Source: Palsa-661 sp035535015 (GTDB lineage: Bacteria; Actinomycetota; Acidimicrobiia; Acidimicrobiales; UBA8190). Taken from it: DNA of 20,903 nucleotides. Shown here piece by piece: positions 1-6,525 of this stretch. The notes under the pieces are model-generated. The model worked only from the letters and a program-made list of their open reading frames with translations. It ran no database searches and was not told the origin of the DNA. The stretch spans positions 1-20,903 of the forward strand of contig DATLQU010000039.1 in the NCBI GenBank assembly GCA_035535015.1. Direction: 5' to 3'. Position 1 is the stretch's first letter; every line of letters starts with the position of its first letter. Both the position numbers and the translations under genes were made by a program.

Positions 1-37
1 GATCCCAATTGGGACGACCTCGATCCCACCGGGCAGG

Positions 38-727
38 TCACCCGCCCGGAAACGGGTCCGCCAGCGACCGCAGTACGTGGTCGGCCTGAGCGGCCTGCAA
101 TTCTTCAACGGAATAGTGGCCGGTCGCCACCCCGACGGACACCGCTCCGGCCACTTTGCCGGCTTCGATGTCATGTGGCGTGTCACCCACCACGAACACC
201 TGGTCGGCGCTCAGACCGCCGTGCAGACGAGCCGCCTTCTCGACGGCGATCGAGGTCAACGCGCCCCGATCGGTCGAGTCGGACCCGTAGGCGCCGAAGA
301 GGAAGAACCGGTTCAGATCGCCCGGCATCAGCTTGGTACGCGCTGCGCCCTCCATAGCCCCGGACACGAGGCCCAGCGTCACCCCTTCGCCCCCGAGCCG
401 CACCAGGGTGTCGCGCGCGCCGGACAGCACCCGGTACTGCTCCGACACCACGATGTCGTCGGCCAGGTGCAGCAGGTACCGGGCATAGATCCGGCTCAGT
501 TCGTCGTCGCTCGGATCGCGGCCGAGCACGCCCCGGAACGTGGCTCGGGCCACTTGGGGATCGGTCTCCCCAGCCGAGCTGTGCTCACCGATGTCGGCGG
601 GAATCCCATAGAGCGCTTGGAACGCGGCCCTCCAGCTCCGCGCCCCCGATCCTCCGGTATGCACCAGGGTCTCGTCCACATCGAACAGCACCACCACCGG
701 ACGGGCCGACCCCGCCATCTCATTCAC
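38..727 (-). CDS. HAD-superfamily hydrolase, phosphoglycolate-phosphatase-like
   Basis: A 229-residue HAD phosphatase of subfamily IA type. Motif I is FDVDETLV with nucleophile D16 and acid/base D18, motif II is LVSG with S122, and motif IV is GDTPHDIEAG with D182 and D186. The helical insert between motifs I and II is a C1 cap. The family removes phosphate from small phosphorylated metabolites in the cytosol; the substrate cannot be read from the sequence. It is the last gene of the minus-strand operon. The GTG start at 727 overlaps the stop of the DUF6295 gene (GTGAATGA, stop at 722-720), which suggests translational coupling; an in-frame ATG at 718 is the alternative start. The family call is secure and the phosphoglycolate label is only a resemblance. 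Confidence 0.88.
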   Translation of the reverse strand: MNEMAGSARPVVVLFDVDETLVHTGGSGARSWRAAFQALYGIPADIGEHSSAGETDPQVARATFRGVLGRDPSDDELSRIYARYLLHLADDIVVSEQYRVLSGARDTLVRLGGEGVTLGLVSGAMEGAARTKLMPGDLNRFFLFGAYGSDSTDRGALTSIAVEKAARLHGGLSADQVFVVGDTPHDIEAGKVAGAVSVGVATGHYSVEELQAAQADHVLRSLADPFPGG

Positions 728-989
728 CCGTCAGCTGGCCGGCGGGTGCGCTCTCGAGCGTGGCCAGGATGGCTTCGGCCAAGGACCGGGCCGACCCCGG
801 ATCGAGTTCGACGGCCACCCGTGACGAAGGTCCCCGGCCAGGATTCAGCAAGTCGATATTCAGCGTGTGCCCGGCGCCGGCGTGCACAGGATGGTCGAAG
901 TAGACGCTGGCCTCAGTCAGCGCGAACCACCCCTCGGCACCCTTACCGCTGCCTTCCAAAGCCAGGGTCGTCGTCTGGTACGTACACAT
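720..989 (-). CDS. DUF6295 family protein
   Basis: A small soluble protein of 89 residues beginning MCTYQTTTLALEGSGKG and containing VYFDHPVHAGAGHTLNID. I recognise this as the actinobacterial DUF6295 family, whose function is not known to me. It has no signal peptide or membrane segment, and a single Cys at position 2. The ATG at 989 follows a good Shine-Dalgarno (GGAGGATCACACA then ATG), so the start is firm. It lies 30 bp after the dienelactone-hydrolase-like gene and overlaps the start of the HAD phosphatase gene, so it should be cotranscribed with both. The DHP and H residues could bind metal or act in catalysis, but that is speculation. Confidence 0.8.
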   Translation of the reverse strand: MCTYQTTTLALEGSGKGAEGWFALTEASVYFDHPVHAGAGHTLNIDLLNPGRGPSSRVAVELDPGSARSLAEAILATLESAPAGQLTGE

Positions 990-1019
990 TGTGTGATCCT
1001 CCTCCGCCCGACCGACGGA

Positions 1020-1787
1020 TCAGCTGCTCAGGTACCGTCCGAAGAAGTCCCAGATCCGTTCCCACCCGTCATTGGCCGCCTCGGGCCGGTAGCTGGGACG
1101 GTTGGTGGCGAAGAAGGCATGGCCCGCACCCTCGTAACTGTGGAACTCGAATGTCTTTCTCTGTTCCGTCAGGATCTTCTCGAGCTCCGCCACCTCGGCC
1201 GGGGCCGGGAACTGGTCCTCGACGCCGAACAGGCCGAGCAACGGGCATGACAGGTCCTTGGCCAGATGGCCGATCGGACTCGCGCTCAGCGGCGCCCCCT
1301 CGGGAGCCGCGGCCAGCACGAAGGCGCCGTAGCAGTCGACGGCGGCGTCCAGCGGCAGGCTGCAGGCAGCCAGGAACGACTGCCGCCCGCCCGAGCAGTA
1401 ACCAATGGTGGCCACCTTCTGATTGGAGCCGTCCATAGCCTTCAGGTGCGCGATAGCACCGGCCACGTCGCCCACCAACCGCTCGTCAGGAACCCCACCC
1501 CGGGCACGCGCCGTGGCCGCGGCGTCGTCCGGACTCGCCCCAGGCGCTTCGCGCCAGTAAAGCTTCGGGCAGATGGCCAGATACCTGTGGCTGGCGAACC
1601 TCCGGGTGATCTCTTTCGTCGGCGCGTCGAAACCGGGCATGTGATGGATCACCACCACCCCACCGACCGGCGCCGTCTCCAACGGCTGGGCCAGGTAGGC
1701 CTCGATGGCGTCGCCACCGGCGCCGGTGATCGACACCGTTTCCGCTCTCATCGCATCGGTCACCGCTGCCTCAATTCTCTCTCGCAT
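1020..1787 (-). CDS. Dienelactone hydrolase family protein
   Basis: An alpha/beta hydrolase of the dienelactone hydrolase family. Numbered from the ATG at 1787 (255 residues), the triad is Cys131 in GYCSGG, Asp191 in GVEDQFP and His223 in GAGHAFF. The Cys nucleophile is the family hallmark. The N-terminal strand VVVIHHMPGF followed by TKEITRRFASHRYLAICP is also typical. The family hydrolyses lactones or esters, such as dienelactone in aromatic catabolism; the substrate here is unknown. The frame opens at a GTG at 1805, and a third candidate is the ATG at 1751, just beyond the merR stop and preceded by GGTGA. The first two starts overlap the end of the MerR gene, so coupling is likely. It is the third gene of the MFS-MerR operon. 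Confidence 0.88.
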   Translation of the reverse strand: MRERIEAAVTDAMRAETVSITGAGGDAIEAYLAQPLETAPVGGVVVIHHMPGFDAPTKEITRRFASHRYLAICPKLYWREAPGASPDDAAATARARGGVPDERLVGDVAGAIAHLKAMDGSNQKVATIGYCSGGRQSFLAACSLPLDAAVDCYGAFVLAAAPEGAPLSASPIGHLAKDLSCPLLGLFGVEDQFPAPAEVAELEKILTEQRKTFEFHSYEGAGHAFFATNRPSYRPEAANDGWERIWDFFGRYLSS

Positions 1788-2277
1788 CGTCCCCGGACGC
1801 GGCACCCTGAGCGGGGCCGAGGGCCGTCCGCCGGGCCCGCAGCCGCTCCCCGCTGGCCATCCTCTCGGCCCGAAAGGCCTCGATCCGCGCCACCGTGGTG
1901 TCGAGCCGCTCGAGTAGCTGATCGTTGGCGGCGATGGCCTCGTCGACCAGCTGACGCTGCCGAACGGGAGGCAGCTCTCCGGAATGCCACTCCGACCGCA
2001 CCCGGTCGAGTACCTCGACCGTTTCGGTGTCGAGCACCACCCGCACCTCGGCCAACGAAAACCCGAGCAGCTTCTGCAGATCCCGGATCCGGGTCACCCG
2101 GGCCATGTCGGCCGCCGAGTAGTGCCGGTCGCCATTGCCGCCGTACGAGCTCGGAGTGACCAGTCCCTGCTCCTCCCAGTACCGCAGCGTCCTCGTCGTC
2201 AGCCCCGTCAGCTTTGCCACCTCTCCGATCCGGAACATCACCGATCCGGCGTCGGTCGCCGACAGCTCCACTGTCAT
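1771..2277 (-). CDS. MerR family transcriptional regulator
   Basis: A 168-residue regulator. The winged helix-turn-helix is at about residues 15-83 (FRIGEVAKLTGLTTRTLRYW, then the wing with GGNGDRHYSAADM), followed by a dimerisation coiled coil at about 105-150. The C-terminus is short and polar and holds no cysteine, so this is not a metal or redox sensor of the CueR, ZntR or SoxR kind. It has no large drug-binding domain either. The ATG at 2277 shares its A with the TGA of the upstream MFS gene (TGATG), so exporter and regulator are translationally coupled. It probably controls its own operon from the palindrome-bearing region at 4089-4140. An alternative ATG at 2238 would give the more usual MFRIGEV start. 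Confidence 0.92.
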   Translation of the reverse strand: MTVELSATDAGSVMFRIGEVAKLTGLTTRTLRYWEEQGLVTPSSYGGNGDRHYSAADMARVTRIRDLQKLLGFSLAEVRVVLDTETVEVLDRVRSEWHSGELPPVRQRQLVDEAIAANDQLLERLDTTVARIEAFRAERMASGERLRARRTALGPAQGAASGDDAREN

Positions 2278-4061
2278 CACTCGACTCCGTCCGGTGCCCC
2301 GACATAGGCGGCGGCCACTTCCGCCATCTCCGTGTTCAGGTCGTCGTGCACGTACATCGCTCCCCGGCTCCACGAGGCGGCGGCGGCCAGCACACTGGCC
2401 ACGATGGCGAAGTCGAGCGCGGCATGCAACCCGGCCCGGAACGGCCCCGTGATCAGCATGGGGAAGAACCCGTGCCCGAGCAAGGCCGACTGCTGCGCGG
2501 CGGGAAGATGCGCCAGCGTCCCGGCCCCGATCAGGTGGCCGATCGGGTTGTACCCGAGGAAGGCGGCGAACAGCGTGGACACCGGCGGCAGATGAGCCGC
2601 GTGTTGGGCTGTGGCCGACGGCACCCCGTGGCTCACCAGCCCCTGGTACAGGCTGCGGGGCAGCGTCGAGGACAGACCCACGATCATCAAGGTGAAGAAG
2701 ATCCCGATGGAGAAGACCTGCGCCGAGTTCTGGAAGGTGGTGTTCATCCCCGATCCGGCACCCCGGTGCTCGGGGGGAAGGCTGTTCATCACCCCTGTCC
2801 GGTTCGGCGACCCGAAGGCGGCCATCGTCAACCCCGTCAAGAACAGAAGCACCCCGAAGACCCAGTAGGGAAAGTCGATCGGCAACAACTCGAGCAGACC
2901 GAAAGTGATCCCCACGCCGATCATCCCTCCGGTGGCGAACGGCCGGGCACCGTAGCGGTCGGACAGGATCCCGGTCACCGGCCCCGAGATCAACAGCCCC
3001 ACCGTTAAGGGGATCATGGCGATCCCGGCCCACAGAGGTGTCCGGGCGAAGTCGTAGCCGTGCAGGGGCAGCCAGATCCCCTGCAGCCAGATCACCAACA
3101 TGAACATCAGCCCTCCCCGGGAGAGAGCGGCCAGGAAGCTGGCGAAGACGCCCGAGCTGAAGGCCCGGATCTTGAACAGCTGCAGCCGGAACATCGGTTC
3201 GGCCACCTTCGTCTCGATCACACAGAACGCCGCCATCAACACCACCCCGACGCCGATGGCCGCCAGCACCAGGGGGTTCCCCCACCCCATGTCGCTGCTC
3301 CCATAGGGCTCGATCCCGTAGGTGATCCCGACCATGATCAGCACCAGGCCCAGCCCGAAGCTGACATTCCCGGGCCAGTCGATCCCCGCGGCCCGCCGTT
3401 GCCCGAGCTCCCGCAGTTTCAGATAGCCCAAGACGGTCCCGAGCAGACCCACCGGCACCGACACCAGAAAGATCAGCCGCCAGTTGACGGGTGCCAACAC
3501 CCCCCCGAGCACCAGCCCGATGAAGGAGCCGCTGAAGGCGGCGGCCTGGTTCACCCCGAGAGCCATCCCCCGCTGATGGGTCGGGAAGGCGTCGGTCAGG
3601 ATGGCGGCTGAGTTGGCCATCAGCATGGCCGCCCCCACGGCCTGGAAGATCCGCATGCTGATCAGCCAGACCGCCGCCGCGTGCCCGTGCGTCCAGGTGA
3701 CGGTCAGCAACAGGGAGAAGAGGGTGAAGACGGCGAAGCCGAGGTTGTAGACCCGCACCCGCCCGTAGATGTCACCCAGCCGGCCCAGCGTCACCACCAG
3801 CACACTGGTCACCACCAGGAAGCCGAGGATCATCCACAGCAGATAGAAGGTGTTCCCGGGCTCGAGTGGGTTGATCCCGATCCCCCGGAAGATGTCGGGC
3901 ATGGCGATCAACACGATGGAGCCGTCGATCGTGGCCATCAGCATCCCCAGCGTGGACACGAACAACGCCGTCCACTTGTAGCCTCCGCCCAGGGCCGGCG
4001 CTGTCGCCTCGGCTCGCGTGGTCCCGGCCGCCGGTCCCAACGGTTCGGCGAGCTCGGTCAC
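2277..4061 (-). CDS. MFS transporter, DHA2 (14-TM) drug:H+ antiporter type
   Basis: A 594-residue integral membrane exporter. Membrane segments begin at about residue 30 (WTALFVSTLGMLMATIDGS). The loop LGRLGDIYGRVRVYN matches MFS motif A, and LGVNQAAAFSGSFIGLVLGG fits antiporter motif C. There are about 14 hydrophobic segments plus a long extracytoplasmic loop near residues 465-540 (around FLGYNPIGHL), as seen in many actinobacterial DHA2 proteins. The family exports hydrophobic compounds using the proton gradient; the substrate is unknown. The GTG at 4061 is preceded by CTGGAGG with only 3 nt of spacing. It is the first gene of a five-gene minus-strand operon and is divergent from a second MFS gene. 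Confidence 0.93.
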   Translation of the reverse strand: MTELAEPLGPAAGTTRAEATAPALGGGYKWTALFVSTLGMLMATIDGSIVLIAMPDIFRGIGINPLEPGNTFYLLWMILGFLVVTSVLVVTLGRLGDIYGRVRVYNLGFAVFTLFSLLLTVTWTHGHAAAVWLISMRIFQAVGAAMLMANSAAILTDAFPTHQRGMALGVNQAAAFSGSFIGLVLGGVLAPVNWRLIFLVSVPVGLLGTVLGYLKLRELGQRRAAGIDWPGNVSFGLGLVLIMVGITYGIEPYGSSDMGWGNPLVLAAIGVGVVLMAAFCVIETKVAEPMFRLQLFKIRAFSSGVFASFLAALSRGGLMFMLVIWLQGIWLPLHGYDFARTPLWAGIAMIPLTVGLLISGPVTGILSDRYGARPFATGGMIGVGITFGLLELLPIDFPYWVFGVLLFLTGLTMAAFGSPNRTGVMNSLPPEHRGAGSGMNTTFQNSAQVFSIGIFFTLMIVGLSSTLPRSLYQGLVSHGVPSATAQHAAHLPPVSTLFAAFLGYNPIGHLIGAGTLAHLPAAQQSALLGHGFFPMLITGPFRAGLHAALDFAIVASVLAAAASWSRGAMYVHDDLNTEMAEVAAAYVGAPDGVE

Positions 4062-4088
4062 CGGCCTCCAGGGTAATCGTCATCTTCA

Positions 4089-4140
4089 CGTCTACGGCAA
4101 GTTTTCTTCACGTTAACGTCAATCATAGTCCCGCTATACG
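4089..4140. promoter_or_regulatory. Divergent promoter region with shared palindromic -35
   Basis: The perfect palindrome ACGTTAACGT (4110-4119) supplies a TTAACG hexamer on each strand. On the plus strand TTAACG (4113-4118) is followed after 16 bp by TATACG (4135-4140). On the minus strand TTAACG (4116-4111) is followed after 16 bp by TAGACG (4094-4089). Both would be divergent -35/-10 pairs for the two MFS operons. The 9-mer TCTTCACGT also occurs at 4083-4091 and 4105-4113, 22 bp or two helical turns apart. The repeats are seen directly; the promoter role and MerR binding are inferred. Confidence 0.45.
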
Positions 4141-4155
4141 GAATCCTTCATTCCG
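4139..4155. promoter_or_regulatory. Candidate TetR-type operator (6-5-6 inverted repeat)
   Basis: CGGAAT-CCTTC-ATTCCG is a perfect 6-bp inverted repeat with a 5-bp centre. It overlaps the end of the proposed plus-strand -10 and the likely transcription start of the MFS-tetR operon, which is where a repressor would act. The half-site is repeated downstream: CATTCCGG occurs at 4149-4156 and 4184-4191, 35 bp apart. The assignment to the TetR protein at 5804-6463 rests on position only. Confidence 0.4.
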
Positions 4156-4208
4156 GCTATCGTCACTCCCAAGCGGAGCGGGACATTCCGGTAACGAGGA
4201 GCCAGAAC

Positions 4209-5807
4209 GTGACGGACATCCAGCAGAAGCGCGATCCGATCGGCCATCCAACGTCGGCAGACGGTTCCGGACCGCCGGCCGGCCCCGGATCGCCGCCGGC
4301 CTCGGCCGTCCCGGGTACGCGGATCCACTACGGCGCCACCTTCGCCGTCCTGGCTGTGGCCGCCCTGGCCTTCAGCCTCCTGCAGTCGATGATCATCCCG
4401 GCCATCCCCCACCTCGAGCACGCTCTCCACACGTCGGCCACCGGGGCCACCTGGCTCCTGACCGCCTATCTCCTCAGCGCGGCCATCGCCACCCCCATCC
4501 TCGGACGCGTCGGCGACATGGTGGGCAAGGAGAAGATGCTCGTCGTCGTCCTCGTCGCCCTCTCCCTGGGCACCCTTCTCAGCGCCCTGGCCACATCACT
4601 ACCGGTCATGCTCATCGGTCGCGCCATCCAGGGAACAGGGGGAGCGGTCTTCCCCCTGGCCTTCGGCATCATCCGCGACGAGTTCCCCCGCCAGAAGGTC
4701 TCCACCGCCGTCGGCATCATGTCGGCCATCCTCGGCATCGGAGCGGGAGGGGGCATCATCCTGGCCGGGCCCATCGTCGAGCACCTCTCCTACCACTGGC
4801 TCTTCTGGATCCCCCTGGTCCTCACCCTGCTGGCCACCGTCTCCACCTTCGCCTTCGTCCCCGAATCCCCTGTCCGCGCTCCGGGCAAAATCAACTGGCT
4901 CGGCGCACTCTTCATGTCGGCCTGGTTGGTCACTGGCCTGGTCGCCGTCTCCGAGGGACCCACCTGGGGCTGGGGCAACTCCACCGTCCTCGGACTCTTC
5001 GTCGTCACCATCGCCCTCACCCTCTTGTGGATCTGGGTCGAGGTCCGCTCCGATTCGCCCGTGGTGGACATGAAGATGATGCGGATCCCGGCTGTCTGGA
5101 GCACCAATCTGGCGGCCCTGCTGTTCGGTTTCGGAATGTTCGCCATGTTCATCACCGTTCCCCAGTTCGTCCAAACGCCCGTCCACCAGGGCTACGGCTT
5201 CGGAGCGTCCATCACCCAGTCGGGCCTCTTCCTCCTCCCCTTCGCCATCGCCATGCTCCTGGTGGCACCCCTCACCGGCCGTCTCGCCATCGCCTTCGGC
5301 TCCAAACCGATCCTCGTCGCCGGATCGATCTTCGCCGCCTCGAGTTACGGCCTTCTGGCCCTGGCCCACAGTCAGCCCTGGAACATCTATGTCGCGTCGG
5401 GCCTCCTTGGGATCGGTATCGCCCTCGGTTACGCGTCGATGTCCAACCTCATCATCGAGGCCGTCCCGCCCCATCAGACCGGGGTGGCCACGGGCATGAA
5501 CACCAACATCAGGAACATCGGTGCCGCCCTGGGCAGCGGCATCGCCACCAGCATCATCGTCAGCAGTCTCTTGAAGAGCGGTTTCCCGAGAGAACACGGC
5601 TACACCGCCTCCTTCGGCGTCTCGGGCCTCTCGCTCGTCATCGCCGCCCTGGCCGCCCTCAAGATCCCCAACCGGCCCCACTCGTCGGTGGTGGAGTCCC
5701 TCTCGCATCCGGGACTCACCGGGGAGGCCGAGGTCTTCGTCGGAGCCATCGGCTACACACCGGAGGCCGGCCTCCGGGACACAGCCACATCGGACGCGGC
5801 CCCATGA
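4209..5807 (+). CDS. MFS transporter, DHA2 (14-TM) type
   Basis: A 532-residue membrane exporter. A polar, Pro/Gly-rich cytoplasmic tail of about 40 residues precedes the first membrane segment (GATFAVLAVAALAFSLLQSMIIPA). LGRVGDMVGKEKML is motif A and GIGAGGGIILAGPI is motif C-like. SEGPTWGWGN lies near the middle loop, as in many DHA2 proteins. About 14 hydrophobic segments are present, followed by a soluble C-terminal tail from about residue 485. The GTG start at 4209 has GAGGAG 7 nt upstream. Its stop overlaps the ATG of the TetR gene (ATGA), so exporter and regulator form a two-gene operon. The substrate is not predictable. Confidence 0.93.
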   Translation: MTDIQQKRDPIGHPTSADGSGPPAGPGSPPASAVPGTRIHYGATFAVLAVAALAFSLLQSMIIPAIPHLEHALHTSATGATWLLTAYLLSAAIATPILGRVGDMVGKEKMLVVVLVALSLGTLLSALATSLPVMLIGRAIQGTGGAVFPLAFGIIRDEFPRQKVSTAVGIMSAILGIGAGGGIILAGPIVEHLSYHWLFWIPLVLTLLATVSTFAFVPESPVRAPGKINWLGALFMSAWLVTGLVAVSEGPTWGWGNSTVLGLFVVTIALTLLWIWVEVRSDSPVVDMKMMRIPAVWSTNLAALLFGFGMFAMFITVPQFVQTPVHQGYGFGASITQSGLFLLPFAIAMLLVAPLTGRLAIAFGSKPILVAGSIFAASSYGLLALAHSQPWNIYVASGLLGIGIALGYASMSNLIIEAVPPHQTGVATGMNTNIRNIGAALGSGIATSIIVSSLLKSGFPREHGYTASFGVSGLSLVIAALAALKIPNRPHSSVVESLSHPGLTGEAEVFVGAIGYTPEAGLRDTATSDAAP

Positions 5808-6463
5808 GCGGCACCGCCCTCGCCACCGGAGGCCGGCCCCTGCGACGCGACGCCGAGCTCAATCTGGCCCGCATCCTGCTGGCGGCACGCGACGTCTTCG
5901 CCGAGCACGGCTACGACGTCTCGATGGAACAGATCGCCGGCCGGGCCGGCGTGGGCATCGGCACGCTCTATCGTCGATTCCCGAGTAAAGAGGACCTCGT
6001 CAGCGCCGTCGTCGAATCGGCCAGTCGACACACCCAACAGATCGCCGAGCGGGTGCTGGCCCAGAGCGCCCCGGCCGAAGGCGTCTTCGATTTCCTCCGG
6101 CACTGCATCGCCGCTCCGTCATGCTGGCGGGTCATCGCCTCCCGGGCCCCATGGACCGACCAGACCACGAGCACGGCCCTGGCCCTCGTTGCTCCCTTGG
6201 TCGAGCAGATACTCGACAACGCCCGACAGGCAGGCTCGGTCCGCGGAGAAGTGACGTTCACCGATCTGGCCGTCGTCCTCATGTCGGCCCGTGCCGTGGC
6301 CGACCTCTGTGATCCCCACGTCCCGCTCACCTCGGCCCGCTACCTCGAGCTGGTCATGGATGGTCTGCGGCCCTCGGACTCGGCCTGGAGCAACCCGCCC
6401 ATGACTGTCGGACAGCTGAGCACCGTGCTCACCGGCCGCAGTGAAAGTTCGTCCGGCGACTGA
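5804..6463 (+). CDS. TetR/AcrR family transcriptional regulator
   Basis: A 219-residue regulator. The N-terminal helix-turn-helix runs over about residues 20-65 (ARILLAARDVFAEHGYDVSMEQIAGRAGVGIGTLYRRFPSKEDL in sequence order, recognition helix GIGTLYRRF). It is followed by an all-helical ligand-binding and dimerisation domain. It starts at the ATG at 5804, overlapping the MFS stop by 4 bp. The coupling implies that it senses a substrate or related compound of that exporter and represses the operon, a common arrangement for this pair. A candidate operator is the inverted repeat at 4139-4155. It converges on the GGDEF-EAL gene, leaving 62 bp with no obvious terminator. Confidence 0.93.
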   Translation: MSGTALATGGRPLRRDAELNLARILLAARDVFAEHGYDVSMEQIAGRAGVGIGTLYRRFPSKEDLVSAVVESASRHTQQIAERVLAQSAPAEGVFDFLRHCIAAPSCWRVIASRAPWTDQTTSTALALVAPLVEQILDNARQAGSVRGEVTFTDLAVVLMSARAVADLCDPHVPLTSARYLELVMDGLRPSDSAWSNPPMTVGQLSTVLTGRSESSSGD

Positions 6464-6525
6464 GCATCCTGGCGGCCATCACCATGGCGCACTCCGACGA
6501 CCGCTACGCCGTGGAGCTAGGGACT

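Noticed and set aside
1..20. CCCAATTGGG palindrome at the window start, possible terminator for the HAD operon
   Set aside because: The stem is 5 bp with no loop and no T-tract, so it cannot form a stable terminator hairpin.
1771..3285. 504-codon minus-strand frame read as one large protein
   Set aside because: Only the last 168 codons (the MerR regulator) are real. The upstream part is an out-of-frame reading of the MFS gene.
4599..5708. Long antisense open frame (369 codons) over the plus-strand MFS gene
   Set aside because: The translation is Gly/Asp/Glu-rich low complexity with no domain, which is a GC-driven shadow of the real gene.
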